Source of the DNA: Anaerobranca gottschalkii DSM 13577
Lineage (GTDB): Bacteria > Bacillota > Proteinivoracia > Proteinivoracales > Proteinivoracaceae
NCBI RefSeq assembly: GCF_900111575.1
Contig: NZ_FOIF01000022.1
Span: 1 to 33,123, forward strand
Length of the DNA stretch: 33,123 nt
Direction: 5' to 3'
The notes under the pieces are model-generated. The model did no database searches. It was given only the letters and a program-made list of their open reading frames with translations, and had not been told where the DNA came from. This document shows, in pieces, positions 12,500 to 20,465 of the stretch. Every line of letters begins with the position of its first letter. The stretch's first letter is position 1. The position numbers were made by a program, and so were the translations under genes.

Positions 12500-14734
12500 G
12501 TGAAAAAAATTGGAAGAAATGAACTTTGTCCATGTGGAAGTGGGAAAAAATTTAAAAAATGTTGTGGTTTCTCAAAAGTTACAGTACTATCTTCTAAAAT
12601 AACTTGGCAAGAAATAGAAGAAGTCTTTGAACTTTTTTCACAATTTATAGATAGGGAGAGGGAAAAAATTTTTGATATTTTAATAGATGTCATTCCAGAT
12701 TTGATGTTCGATGAAGATGATTACCAACCCAATGAAATGTTTCAATTTTTGTTAGAATCCATCATTTTTGATTTAGAATTAGAAGGTGAGATCAATTTAT
12801 TTCAAAAATTTCTTAATAAACATAGAAATACTTTAAAAGAGCGGGTTTTAAGGCAAATAGAAAAATGGAAGGATTCATATATATCTTATTACCGGGTAGA
12901 AGATGTAGTTAAAGATAGAGATGATTTGTTGATTATCGTAAAAGATATTTTTACTGAAAAGGAAAAAGAGGTTTATGTTAAATACGAAGATTATGATATA
13001 GAACCTGGAGAAATAATATTGGCTAGATTACTCTCTTTTAACAATAGATATACAGTTATTTCAGAACCTGCTTTTTTTTCAGGAGATATAGAATATGATA
13101 TTAAAGAAACTTTATCAGTTATAAAAAATGAAGTTGAGATACAAGGATTTCCCAGTAATGATTGGGAAGGATTTTTGAAAAAATTTAGTGTTATTCTTAT
13201 AAAAACTTTAATAGAGATGGAAAAGGATTTAAATAATATTAATCAAGATATTAATCCTATAAATGATTTCTATATTAATTTGAAAATCCGTTCTTTTCTT
13301 TTAACACCACAAATAGAGTTGAAAGGTTTAAAGCCTATAGATTTAATATATAATGATAGAAATCAAAAAGAGTTGAAAAAATTTTTTAAAAGGCTTAGAA
13401 ATGGTTTATATGATGATGAAGATATTGAGTATTCCCGATATGCCGACGACATTGAGGAGTTAATGGAAGGGAACTATCATGATATAGAGAATATTCTTTT
13501 ATATGAATGTGAAGATGAAGTTTATATTAATGAGGGTTTGTTATTTTTAAACAAAACCTATGGGCAATATCTTCCAAAAGATGTAGAAACTGTTATAAGG
13601 ATGTGGATAGATTATTCTTGGGAAAAACGACCAAAGATTAAGAAAGAAGGAACTTGGGCGGCTGCGTTGGAGTATCATTTAGGAGAAGCTTTTAATTATC
13701 ACTACAAATCTTCTCAAAAGGAGTTAGCAGATAAGTATGGAGTTTCACCTAGTACAATAAATAGAAATAACCAACTGATAGAGAAATTTATAGCTGAAGT
13801 TACTTCTTTATCTAAGAAATCCCAAATTCTCTTTACATCACCACTGGCAAATCGACCTATAACTGAAAGACATTTAGCTTTAATGGCATATATATCTGAG
13901 CAGCGAAACTTTAGTTCCCATGAAGAAATAAATTTATTTATGGATAAGGTTATGAAAGAAGGGTATCCTCAGGAGTATTTAAAATCTTTACCTAAGAATC
14001 TTAAAGGACAGTTAATAATTTATGATGCTTGGGAAGTTGACAGTCCTAAAGAAAAAATAAAGTTAGCTAAAAAGGCTTTGAAAATTCACCCCCAAAATGC
14101 CGATGCATATGTTTTGCTAGCAGAACATCAAGCTAAATCCTTAGAAGAAGAATTGGCTTTTTATCAAAAAGGTGTTGAAGAGGGGGCAAAGGATTTAGGA
14201 AAAGAGTTATTTGCAGAATTAAAAGGGCATTTTTGGCGTATGGTTATAACTAGGCCATATATGCGGGCTAAATTTGGACTTGCAAACACTTATCGTAAAA
14301 TGGGGCGGTTAGATGAAGCGATAACACATTTTATTGAACTGTTGGAATTAAATCCAAATGATAACCAAGGGGTTAGACATATTCTTGTTCCATGTCTTGT
14401 AGAAAAAGGTGATATTGGGAATGCCCGTAAATGGTTACAAAAATATAATAGAGATAGTAGAGTTGAGGCATTGTATAATGATGCTTTAGTAAGATTTTTT
14501 GAACAAGGAACACCTAGAGCTGATAAAAGTCTAAGAAAGGCTATAAAAAGTAACACATATGTTCCCTATTATCTGTTAGGAAAAAAGGAGATACCTCATC
14601 AATTACCTGAAAGTTATTTACCTGGAGAAGAAGATGAAGGGATTATTTACAGTTATTTTGCTAAAAGTGCTTGGCAAAAGGAAAAGAAGGCTTTAGATTG
14701 GTTGCAAAGGGTTTGGAAAGATTTGCAGGATTAA
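12500..14734 (+). CDS. SEC-C zinc motif protein with HTH and TPR regions
   Basis: This 744-residue protein begins with a SEC-C zinc-binding motif: Cys10, Cys12, Cys21 and Cys22 in NELCPCGSGKKFKKCC. That motif is also found at the end of SecA and in many unrelated proteins. A long acidic, mostly helical middle region has no family I recognise. Around residues 404-428 a helix-turn-helix-like segment (SQKELADKYGVSPSTINRNN) resembles those of sigma factors and transposases. The C-terminal third holds TPR-like repeats, for example HPQNADAYVLLAEHQA and KFGLANTYRKMGRLDEAITH. A role in nucleic-acid or protein interaction is plausible but unproven. The start is GTG at 12500 after AAGGAGATGAT. It lies 34 bases after the esterase gene and 33 before the HD gene. 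Confidence 0.8.
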   Translation: MKKIGRNELCPCGSGKKFKKCCGFSKVTVLSSKITWQEIEEVFELFSQFIDREREKIFDILIDVIPDLMFDEDDYQPNEMFQFLLESIIFDLELEGEINLFQKFLNKHRNTLKERVLRQIEKWKDSYISYYRVEDVVKDRDDLLIIVKDIFTEKEKEVYVKYEDYDIEPGEIILARLLSFNNRYTVISEPAFFSGDIEYDIKETLSVIKNEVEIQGFPSNDWEGFLKKFSVILIKTLIEMEKDLNNINQDINPINDFYINLKIRSFLLTPQIELKGLKPIDLIYNDRNQKELKKFFKRLRNGLYDDEDIEYSRYADDIEELMEGNYHDIENILLYECEDEVYINEGLLFLNKTYGQYLPKDVETVIRMWIDYSWEKRPKIKKEGTWAAALEYHLGEAFNYHYKSSQKELADKYGVSPSTINRNNQLIEKFIAEVTSLSKKSQILFTSPLANRPITERHLALMAYISEQRNFSSHEEINLFMDKVMKEGYPQEYLKSLPKNLKGQLIIYDAWEVDSPKEKIKLAKKALKIHPQNADAYVLLAEHQAKSLEEELAFYQKGVEEGAKDLGKELFAELKGHFWRMVITRPYMRAKFGLANTYRKMGRLDEAITHFIELLELNPNDNQGVRHILVPCLVEKGDIGNARKWLQKYNRDSRVEALYNDALVRFFEQGTPRADKSLRKAIKSNTYVPYYLLGKKEIPHQLPESYLPGEEDEGIIYSYFAKSAWQKEKKALDWLQRVWKDLQD

Positions 14735-14767
14735 GGAATTTAGAGAAAAGAAAGGAGTTAATAATAG

Positions 14768-15319
14768 ATGGATAGAGATCAGGGTATACAGTTAATAAAC
14801 CAATATGTTAAAAATAAAAATTTGATTAAGCATATGTTAGCGACAGAATTTGTTTTAGCCCAGGTTGCTAAAGTTTTAGGAGAAAATGAAGAAAAATGGG
14901 GTCTAGCAGGTTTACTTCATGACATTGATTATGATTTAACACATAACGAACCCCATAAACATAGTATTATTGGAGCTGAAATTTTAGAAAGCCATGGAGT
15001 TGATCCAGATATTGTTTACGCAGTAAAAGTACATAATGAAATCCATGGATTTCCAAGAAAATCCAACTTAGATAAAGCTTTATACAGCGCTGATCCCCTT
15101 ACTGGTTTAATAGTAGCCAGTGCCTTAATACATCCTGATAAAAAACTAAATTCTATCGATACTGGATTTGTTTTAAATAGATTTGCTGAAAAACATTTTG
15201 CCAAAGGTGCTAACCGGGAGCAGATACTAAGTTGTAAAGAATTTGGTTTTTCTTTAGAAGAATTTATCCAAATAGGATTAAAGGGAATGCAGGAAAAACA
15301 TCGGGAGTTAGGGTTATAA
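14768..15319 (+). CDS. HD-domain (HDIG-type) phosphohydrolase
   Basis: The 183-residue protein carries an HD metal-binding domain: His22, His51-Asp52 in GLLHDIDYD, His64/66, His89 and Asp109 in YSADPLTG. Such proteins are metal-dependent phosphohydrolases, often acting on nucleotides. The substrate is unknown, and no partner domain such as a kinase or synthetase is fused. AAAGGAG lies upstream of the ATG. Its TAA stop abuts the stop of the convergent gene within a 12-bp palindrome, and no terminator separates them. Confidence 0.85.
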   Translation: MDRDQGIQLINQYVKNKNLIKHMLATEFVLAQVAKVLGENEEKWGLAGLLHDIDYDLTHNEPHKHSIIGAEILESHGVDPDIVYAVKVHNEIHGFPRKSNLDKALYSADPLTGLIVASALIHPDKKLNSIDTGFVLNRFAEKHFAKGANREQILSCKEFGFSLEEFIQIGLKGMQEKHRELGL

Positions 15320-15325
15320 TTATAA
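15314..15325. repeat. 12-bp palindrome carrying both stop codons
   Basis: TTATAATTATAA is a perfect palindrome. Its TAA at 15317-15319 ends the HD gene, and the TAA complementary to 15320-15322 ends the convergent gene, with no base between the two reading frames. Confidence 0.9.
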
Positions 15326-16879
15326 GCTCACTTCCTTTAAAAAGTTATTTTCATAAACTACCCCAGAAGTATTTCCCGGGATATATAAATTAGGATCGAT
15401 AATTATTTTCTTTATATCTTCCTTAGTCTTTATCAAAGTCAATCCATCCCACTTATACAAAGTTTCGTTGTCTTCATAGACTAGAAGAATTTCTATAGGT
15501 CCTTTCCACCCTTTGTTTTTTTCTAAAAAATTACCTTTAAATTCACTTTTTTCCCATTCCACTTTAGTTAATTCTAAGGAACACTTGCTGTGTTTTTTAA
15601 TAAAATTGTCAGTTAGCCATTTAAGGTCAAGGTCATATTTTTTATTTATTAGAGTGATAAGTTTAGTCCAACTTAGTTGCTGTTCTTGTTTTATTTGTTG
15701 AAGTATTTGATTAATTTTGCCATTAGATAGGAAATTAAGGGTATGGATAAGCAGAACATTTAAAGGATAATTGATTTCCCAGTCTCTTCCTAGACCATAG
15801 GAACTTTTTATTATTGATATATTTTCCCTGTAGCCGATGCTATTTACATAATTTTGTTGGAGTTTTGCTATCATTTGGTAGAAACATTCATCACCATATG
15901 TATCTTTGATTGTTAACAAAGCAGAATATTTAGTAACTCCATTTAGTAACCATATTTCATCGGGATGGGTTAAGGATAAGTTGTTCCACCAATATTTACT
16001 TAACTGGTGAACTAGATTGATAAAATAAAGTTTTTCCCGTTCTTTAGGGTTTTTCCCTTCTTCTTTTATTCTCTCTAATAAACTAGTAGGAATTATTATA
16101 TTATCTCCATCGAAATAAATTTCAAAATCCCCTGGTATTATAGCAATATTTATCAGTAAATTATTAGGATTACCGTAGTTATCAAGGTATTTTTGGACTA
16201 TTAATTTAGTTAGGTTTATTAATGTTCTTGCTTGATTGAGATATTGCCGGGGATACAATAAAGTTATAGTAATATCACCAATCGTTTCCGTTGTTTTTAG
16301 ACTAGGGGTCATAATAAATGAAAGGTTACTGCTATCTCCACCAATAGTTAGGTGTTGCCCATTGTGTTTTAAGGTTTTTCTAATTATTTTACCTCCTGAT
16401 ATAATGTGTAAGCTTTGGGGAATAATTAAATTAACTTCTGAATAATATTTTCCATCTTCCGGTGTATAAGGGAATAACCTACCTCTATTATCAATTAAAA
16501 TACTTTCACTATTGAAAGAAATATATTGACTTTGGGAACAATAATATTTGAAAGTTAAGGTTAAATCTAATGAAATGCTAGGTTTTATGGGCAGCTCTAT
16601 AATTAACAGCTGAATGTTATTAAGAAATCTCAGAGGTTTAGTTTTAAATTTAAGGGGGAGCCCGAGATAGTTAATTTCAAAGGGTTTACAGTCACGGGAT
16701 AATAAAAAGTGGATAGTTTGATTATTATTAGTTGGTCTAAATTTAATGGTAGTTTCAAATTCTACCAATCCTGTTTTTTCTGTCAGGTAGATTTTAGCTG
16801 ATAGTTTAGTGATTTTTTGGGTAAATAGACCTAAAAACCTAGAGTAGAAGCTGGAAATAAAGGGACGGTAAAGGTTCAT
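15320..16879 (-). CDS. M1-aminopeptidase-like protein without the zinc site (pseudopeptidase)
   Basis: The 519-residue protein follows the layout of M1 metallopeptidases: an N-terminal beta-rich domain to about 200, then a catalytic-like domain. The zinc motif that should read HExxHxWW is HQLSKYWW at 291-298, so the catalytic Glu is Gln and the second zinc His is Lys. The downstream WLNEGFAxY motif is WLLNGVTKY at 310-318, so the third ligand Glu is Asn. Zinc binding and peptidase activity are therefore unlikely, while the aromatic scaffold is kept. There is no clear signal peptide. ATG 16879 follows AAGGTGGT on the minus strand. The frame is full length with no internal stops, so it is a maintained gene rather than a decaying one. 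Function unknown. Confidence 0.75.
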   Translation of the reverse strand: MNLYRPFISSFYSRFLGLFTQKITKLSAKIYLTEKTGLVEFETTIKFRPTNNNQTIHFLLSRDCKPFEINYLGLPLKFKTKPLRFLNNIQLLIIELPIKPSISLDLTLTFKYYCSQSQYISFNSESILIDNRGRLFPYTPEDGKYYSEVNLIIPQSLHIISGGKIIRKTLKHNGQHLTIGGDSSNLSFIMTPSLKTTETIGDITITLLYPRQYLNQARTLINLTKLIVQKYLDNYGNPNNLLINIAIIPGDFEIYFDGDNIIIPTSLLERIKEEGKNPKEREKLYFINLVHQLSKYWWNNLSLTHPDEIWLLNGVTKYSALLTIKDTYGDECFYQMIAKLQQNYVNSIGYRENISIIKSSYGLGRDWEINYPLNVLLIHTLNFLSNGKINQILQQIKQEQQLSWTKLITLINKKYDLDLKWLTDNFIKKHSKCSLELTKVEWEKSEFKGNFLEKNKGWKGPIEILLVYEDNETLYKWDGLTLIKTKEDIKKIIIDPNLYIPGNTSGVVYENNFLKEVSL

Positions 16880-17009
16880 TCCATTACACCACCTTAATAC
16901 AAATAATAAAAGTTTATTTGTTAAAATCTATTCAGGAAAAAATAAAAAATTCCTTTTTTATTAAAAAAAATAAATTATATTTTTTCAATATAATATTAGG
17001 AGGATTACT

Positions 17010-19121
17010 ATGAGAGAAAAAATATTGCAATTCATGAAAGAAGAAGCGTATAAACCTTTGACATTAGAAGAATTGGTATCAACTTTAGGGCTAAAGGGTG
17101 AAGAAATTGTCATATTTCAAAATGTTTTAGAGGATATGGAAAGGGAAGGGGAAATAATTAAAACAAGGGCAAATCGATACGGCGTTCCAGAACGGATGAA
17201 TCTAGTTGTAGGTATTTTGCAGGGGAACCCTAAAGGTTATGCCTTTTTAACCCCCATAAATCCTGATCTAGATGATGTTTATGTAAGTTCCACTGATCTT
17301 AATGGAGCAATGCATAATGATAAAGTTGTGGTAAGGTTACATAAAGGTGGATTTATAGGGAAACAAGAAGGAGAAGTTATCCGGATTCTTAATAGGGCCA
17401 ATACTACTGTAGTTGGTACTTTTGTTAAAAGCCGTAATTTTGGTTTTGTGATACCTGAGGATAAAAGGATTGCTCAAGATATCTTTGTTTCTAAAAGTGA
17501 TTTCGCTGGTGCAGAAAATAATGATGTAGTTGTTGTGGAAATTACAAGATGGCCAGAACCAAGGCGAAATCCAGAAGGTAGAGTTATTCAAAGGCTAGGG
17601 AACAAAAATGCCCCTGGTATTGATATTTTAGCTATTATGGCTAAACATAAATTACCTATGGAGTTTCCTAAAAGTGTCTTAGAGGAATTAAAGGATGTAC
17701 CGGAAATAGTAAGGGAACAAGACTTAAAAAACCGGAAAGACTTTAGAAACTTACCTATAGTTACTATAGATGGTGAAGATGCTAAAGATTTAGATGACGC
17801 CGTTTACGTAAAAAAACAGAATAATGGTAACTTCTACTTAAGTGTCCATATCGCCGATGTATCTTATTATGTTCAGCCCAATACCGAAATAGATAAAGAA
17901 GCTTATTCCAGGGGTACTTCCGTTTACCTAGTAGATAGGGTAATCCCTATGCTTCCTGAAAAGTTATCTAACGGAATTTGTAGTTTAAATCCAAAAATAG
18001 ATAGATTGACTTTATCATTAGAGATGGAAATAGATCCAACGGGGAAAGTTGTGGAATACGATATTACTCAAGGAGTAATAAAGACTGTAGAAAGAATGAC
18101 ATATACAGCGGTCAATAAAATTTTGGTGGATAATGATCATGAAACTTCTCAACGGTATAAGGATTTAATCCCGATGTTTAGGGAAATGCATGAATTGATG
18201 GAAATCTTAAATAATCGGCGGATGAAGAGGGGGGCAATTGACTTTGATTTTCCTGAATCAAAGGTAGAATTGGATAGTGAAGGTAAACCTGTTAGAATTG
18301 TGCCCCGGGAAAGAAGTGTTGCGGAAAAAATTATTGAAGAATTTATGCTAGTTGCTAATGAAACGGTGGCAGAACACATCGCCCGTATGGAACTTCCCTT
18401 TATCTATCGAATCCATGAAAAACCAGCTTTAGAAAAAATCACTACTTTAAATGAGTTTATTTATAATTTTGGTTATCATATTAAGGGCTCTGCAGATAAT
18501 CTTCATCCTAAAGCTATCCAAGAGCTTTTGAAAAAAGTAAAAGGAAAAAAAGAAGAAAAAATTATCAATACAGTTGTTTTGAGATCAATGAAACAAGCTA
18601 AATATAGTGGGGAAAACTTAGGTCACTTTGGTCTAGCAGCCCAATATTATACCCACTTTACTTCACCTATTCGCCGTTATCCAGACTTAATAGTTCATCG
18701 GATTTTAAGGTGGTTATTAACCGGTCAATTAACGGAAAAGAGGATCAAAAACTTAAATAAAAATATGGCTATTTATGCCCTTCATACCTCAGTACAAGAG
18801 CGGAAGGCAGAAGAGGCGGAACGGGAAACATTAGATTTAAAGAAAGTGGAATACATGGAAAGGCATTTAGGGGAAGCCTTTGAAGGTATTATCAGTTCCG
18901 TTACCAATTTCGGTATGTTTGTGGAATTAGAAAACACAGTAGAAGGATTAGTTCACATTAGTACATTAATAGATGATTATTATCACTTTAATGAAAAGAC
19001 CTATTCTTTAGTAGGGGAACGGACTAGAAAAACCTATAAATTAGGGGACAAAGTTAAAATTAGGGTAGCAAGGGTAAATAAAGAAGAAAAAAATATAGAT
19101 TTTATTTTAATATCCCCTTGA
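17010..19121 (+). CDS. rnr: Ribonuclease R
   Basis: A 3'-to-5' exoribonuclease that degrades structured RNA and, with SmpB and tmRNA, non-stop messages. The 703-residue protein has an N-terminal winged helix (to about 60), cold-shock domains (about 60-220), the RNB catalytic domain with Asp254, Asp260, Asp262 and Asp263 in IDGEDAKDLDDA, and a C-terminal S1 domain near 625-700 (SVTNFGMFVELENTVEGLVH). It ends right after S1, without the basic tail of the E. coli enzyme. AGGAGG lies just upstream of the ATG. It precedes smpB and ssrA as in many Firmicutes. The 130-base divergent gap to the pseudopeptidase is extremely AT-rich; I see no convincing promoter in it. Confidence 0.96.
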   Translation: MREKILQFMKEEAYKPLTLEELVSTLGLKGEEIVIFQNVLEDMEREGEIIKTRANRYGVPERMNLVVGILQGNPKGYAFLTPINPDLDDVYVSSTDLNGAMHNDKVVVRLHKGGFIGKQEGEVIRILNRANTTVVGTFVKSRNFGFVIPEDKRIAQDIFVSKSDFAGAENNDVVVVEITRWPEPRRNPEGRVIQRLGNKNAPGIDILAIMAKHKLPMEFPKSVLEELKDVPEIVREQDLKNRKDFRNLPIVTIDGEDAKDLDDAVYVKKQNNGNFYLSVHIADVSYYVQPNTEIDKEAYSRGTSVYLVDRVIPMLPEKLSNGICSLNPKIDRLTLSLEMEIDPTGKVVEYDITQGVIKTVERMTYTAVNKILVDNDHETSQRYKDLIPMFREMHELMEILNNRRMKRGAIDFDFPESKVELDSEGKPVRIVPRERSVAEKIIEEFMLVANETVAEHIARMELPFIYRIHEKPALEKITTLNEFIYNFGYHIKGSADNLHPKAIQELLKKVKGKKEEKIINTVVLRSMKQAKYSGENLGHFGLAAQYYTHFTSPIRRYPDLIVHRILRWLLTGQLTEKRIKNLNKNMAIYALHTSVQERKAEEAERETLDLKKVEYMERHLGEAFEGIISSVTNFGMFVELENTVEGLVHISTLIDDYYHFNEKTYSLVGERTRKTYKLGDKVKIRVARVNKEEKNIDFILISP

Positions 19122-19151
19122 AAAATTTCTCATATTATGATACTATAAAGT

Positions 19152-19215
19152 TACCCCAAAGTTATACCCATTAACCCTTTACCCGGACACACGGTACCCG
19201 CCGTGTGTCTACCCC
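19152..19215 (+). repeat. GC-rich TACCC element, 15-bp period, with 9-bp hairpin
   Basis: TACCC occurs at 19152, 19165, 19180, 19195 and 19210; the last four are exactly 15 bases apart. The spacers 19185-19194 (GGACACACGG) and 19200-19209 (GCCGTGTGTC) pair as a 9-bp perfect stem (19186-19194 with 19201-19209) around a TACCCG loop. The block is conspicuously C-rich in AT-rich surroundings and has no T run, so it does not look like a terminator. It lies between rnr and smpB. Function unknown. Confidence 0.8.
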
Positions 19216-19259
19216 TTTATGTAGGTTTTGTCCTATTTTTCCCTTGAGGTGGTGAAAAA

Positions 19260-19712
19260 ATGAAAATTATAACAGAAAATAGAAAAGCGAGACATGAATA
19301 TTTTATAAAAGAAACATATGAAGCAGGCCTTGTTTTAACAGGAACAGAGGTTAAGTCTATCCGCAATGGCAGGGTTAATTTAAAGGACTCTTTTGTAAGG
19401 ATAGACAATGGTGAGGCTTTTGTTTATGGGATGCATATAAGTCCTTACGAACAAGGTAACCGTTTTAATCATGAGCCATTAAGGGAAAGAAAACTCCTCC
19501 TACACAAAAGGGAGATAAATAAATTATTTGGCTTAACTAGGGAAAAGGGCTTAGCTTTAATTCCTTTAAAACTATACTTTGTAAAGGGAAGGGTAAAAAT
19601 GGAACTAGCCCTTGCTCAAGGTAAGAAACTCCATGATAAAAGGGCAGCTATTGCTGAGAAAACGGCAAAGAGGGAAATTGAAAAAGCCTTTAGAGAAAGG
19701 CAAAAAATTTAG
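19260..19712 (+). CDS. smpB: SsrA-binding protein SmpB
   Basis: It binds tmRNA and brings it to stalled ribosomes. The 150-residue protein has the family hallmarks: [11 protein letters not shown] near the start, [20 protein letters not shown] (about 22-41), the [17 protein letters not shown] segment, and the basic C-terminal tail [20 protein letters not shown] that enters the mRNA channel. GAGGTGGTG precedes the ATG. It is directly upstream of ssrA, its RNA partner. Confidence 0.98.
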   Translation: MKIITENRKARHEYFIKETYEAGLVLTGTEVKSIRNGRVNLKDSFVRIDNGEAFVYGMHISPYEQGNRFNHEPLRERKLLLHKREINKLFGLTREKGLALIPLKLYFVKGRVKMELALAQGKKLHDKRAAIAEKTAKREIEKAFRERQKI

Positions 19713-19741
19713 TTTACAAAAGGGAGTAAAAATGTTATTAT
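19713..19741 (+). promoter_or_regulatory. Putative ssrA promoter
   Basis: -35 TTTACA (19713-19718) starts right after the smpB stop codon; a 17-base spacer leads to -10 TATTAT (19736-19741). Transcription would begin about 30 bases before the mature tmRNA 5' end at 19781, consistent with RNase P trimming. Confidence 0.6.
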
Positions 19742-19780
19742 ATAAGTTAAGGAACTTAAAAACCAATACAGCCCAAACAT

Positions 19781-20131
19781 GGGGGCGTACTGGTTTCGAC
19801 GGGGGTAGTTGATGCAGGAGTAGCGAGCCGAGGGCCAGGGCCTCGTAAAAAACTGGAACTTTAAAATAAACGCTAACAAAAATTTAGCTTACGCTGCTTA
19901 ATTAAGCAGCCGTCTTATCTCCGGTTTGTCTGCAACTGGGGAATAAGGCGTCACAACCAGCAGACTACCTATCAAAAGTGCTTCGGTTTGATAGGGAAAC
20001 TTAGAAGCTAGCACTTTTAAGACTTTGTCTCTAGAGGCTTAAAGGTGCGAAACTCAAAGTAGAGACTGCGCTCGGAGAGACTGCTGTTGAGATGCCTTCG
20101 GACAGGGGTTCGACTCCCCTCGCCTCCACCA
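19781..20131 (+). ncRNA. ssrA: tmRNA (ssrA)
   Basis: It rescues stalled ribosomes by acting as a tRNA and then as a message. The 5' end GGGGGCG pairs with CGCCTCC near the 3' end to form a 7-bp acceptor stem with one G-U. The hallmark TGGTTTCGACGGGGG follows the 5' end. The T arm AGGGG-TTCGACT-CCCCT and an encoded CCA (20129-20131) close the molecule. The tag reading frame starts at GCT 19872 and encodes ANKNLAYAA before TAA at 19899; with the charged alanine the tag is AANKNLAYAA. The stop lies in the hairpin GCTGCTTAATTAAGCAGC (19893-19910). The order rnr-smpB-ssrA is typical. Confidence 0.98.
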
Positions 20132-20155
20132 TAAATTTATATTGATACGATCTGT

Positions 20156-20184
20156 AAAGCCTTGAGTAAATCAAGGCTTTTTTT
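20156..20184 (+). terminator. ssrA terminator
   Basis: AAAGCCTTGA (20156-20165) and TCAAGGCTTT (20171-20180) form a perfect 10-bp stem with a GTAAA loop, ending in a run of seven T. Confidence 0.95.
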
Positions 20185-20190
20185 GCTATA

Positions 20191-20328
20191 AGTATAGAAA
20201 GGCGAAACGCTAGTAGTGGTGGTGCTATTTTAGGGTGGTCTTTTGAAACTAAAATTCATGTGGTAGCAGGTGTTCCTACCTGTGTTATGACAGGTAAATT
20301 AGCAGCTGATAAAGTAATTAAAGGTTAA
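20191..20328 (+). pseudogene. C-terminal gene remnant downstream of ssrA
   Basis: An open frame of about 45 codons ends at TAA 20326. It reads RNASSGGAILGWSFETK, then IHVVAGVPTCVMTGKLAADK, then VIKG. The glycine-rich segment and the amphipathic end look like the C-terminus of a real enzyme. There is no start codon or ribosome binding site in front; the frame runs back into the ssrA terminator. A strong terminator follows it, as expected after a gene. I do not recognise the family. It may be what remains after a deletion or an element excision next to ssrA. Confidence 0.45.
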
Positions 20329-20334
20329 AGAAAT

Positions 20335-20376
20335 AAAAAATCTGGATGAAGAATTTTTGGCTATCCAGATTTTTTT
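20335..20376 (+). terminator. Terminator behind the gene remnant
   Basis: AAAAAATCTGGAT (20335-20347) pairs with ATCCAGATTTTTT (20363-20375) over 13 bp with a 15-base loop, ending in a T run. The rest of the 20132-20465 gap holds only the remnant and the AT-rich leader of the channel gene. Confidence 0.85.
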
Positions 20377-20465
20377 GTTTTTAAGCAGGGTTTTAGGAAG
20401 AATTAGAGAAAACTAATATATATAGATATTCAAATAAATATTATAGAAGGAGATGAAGTAAATAG

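Noticed and set aside
19732-19812. 26-codon frame after GGGAG running into ssrA
   Set aside because: It covers the ssrA promoter and the mature tmRNA 5' end, and its sequence is explained by tmRNA structure.
19781-20131. Integrated element using the ssrA 3' end as attachment site
   Set aside because: No direct repeat of the ssrA 3' end and no integrase gene are visible downstream; only a short gene remnant is present.
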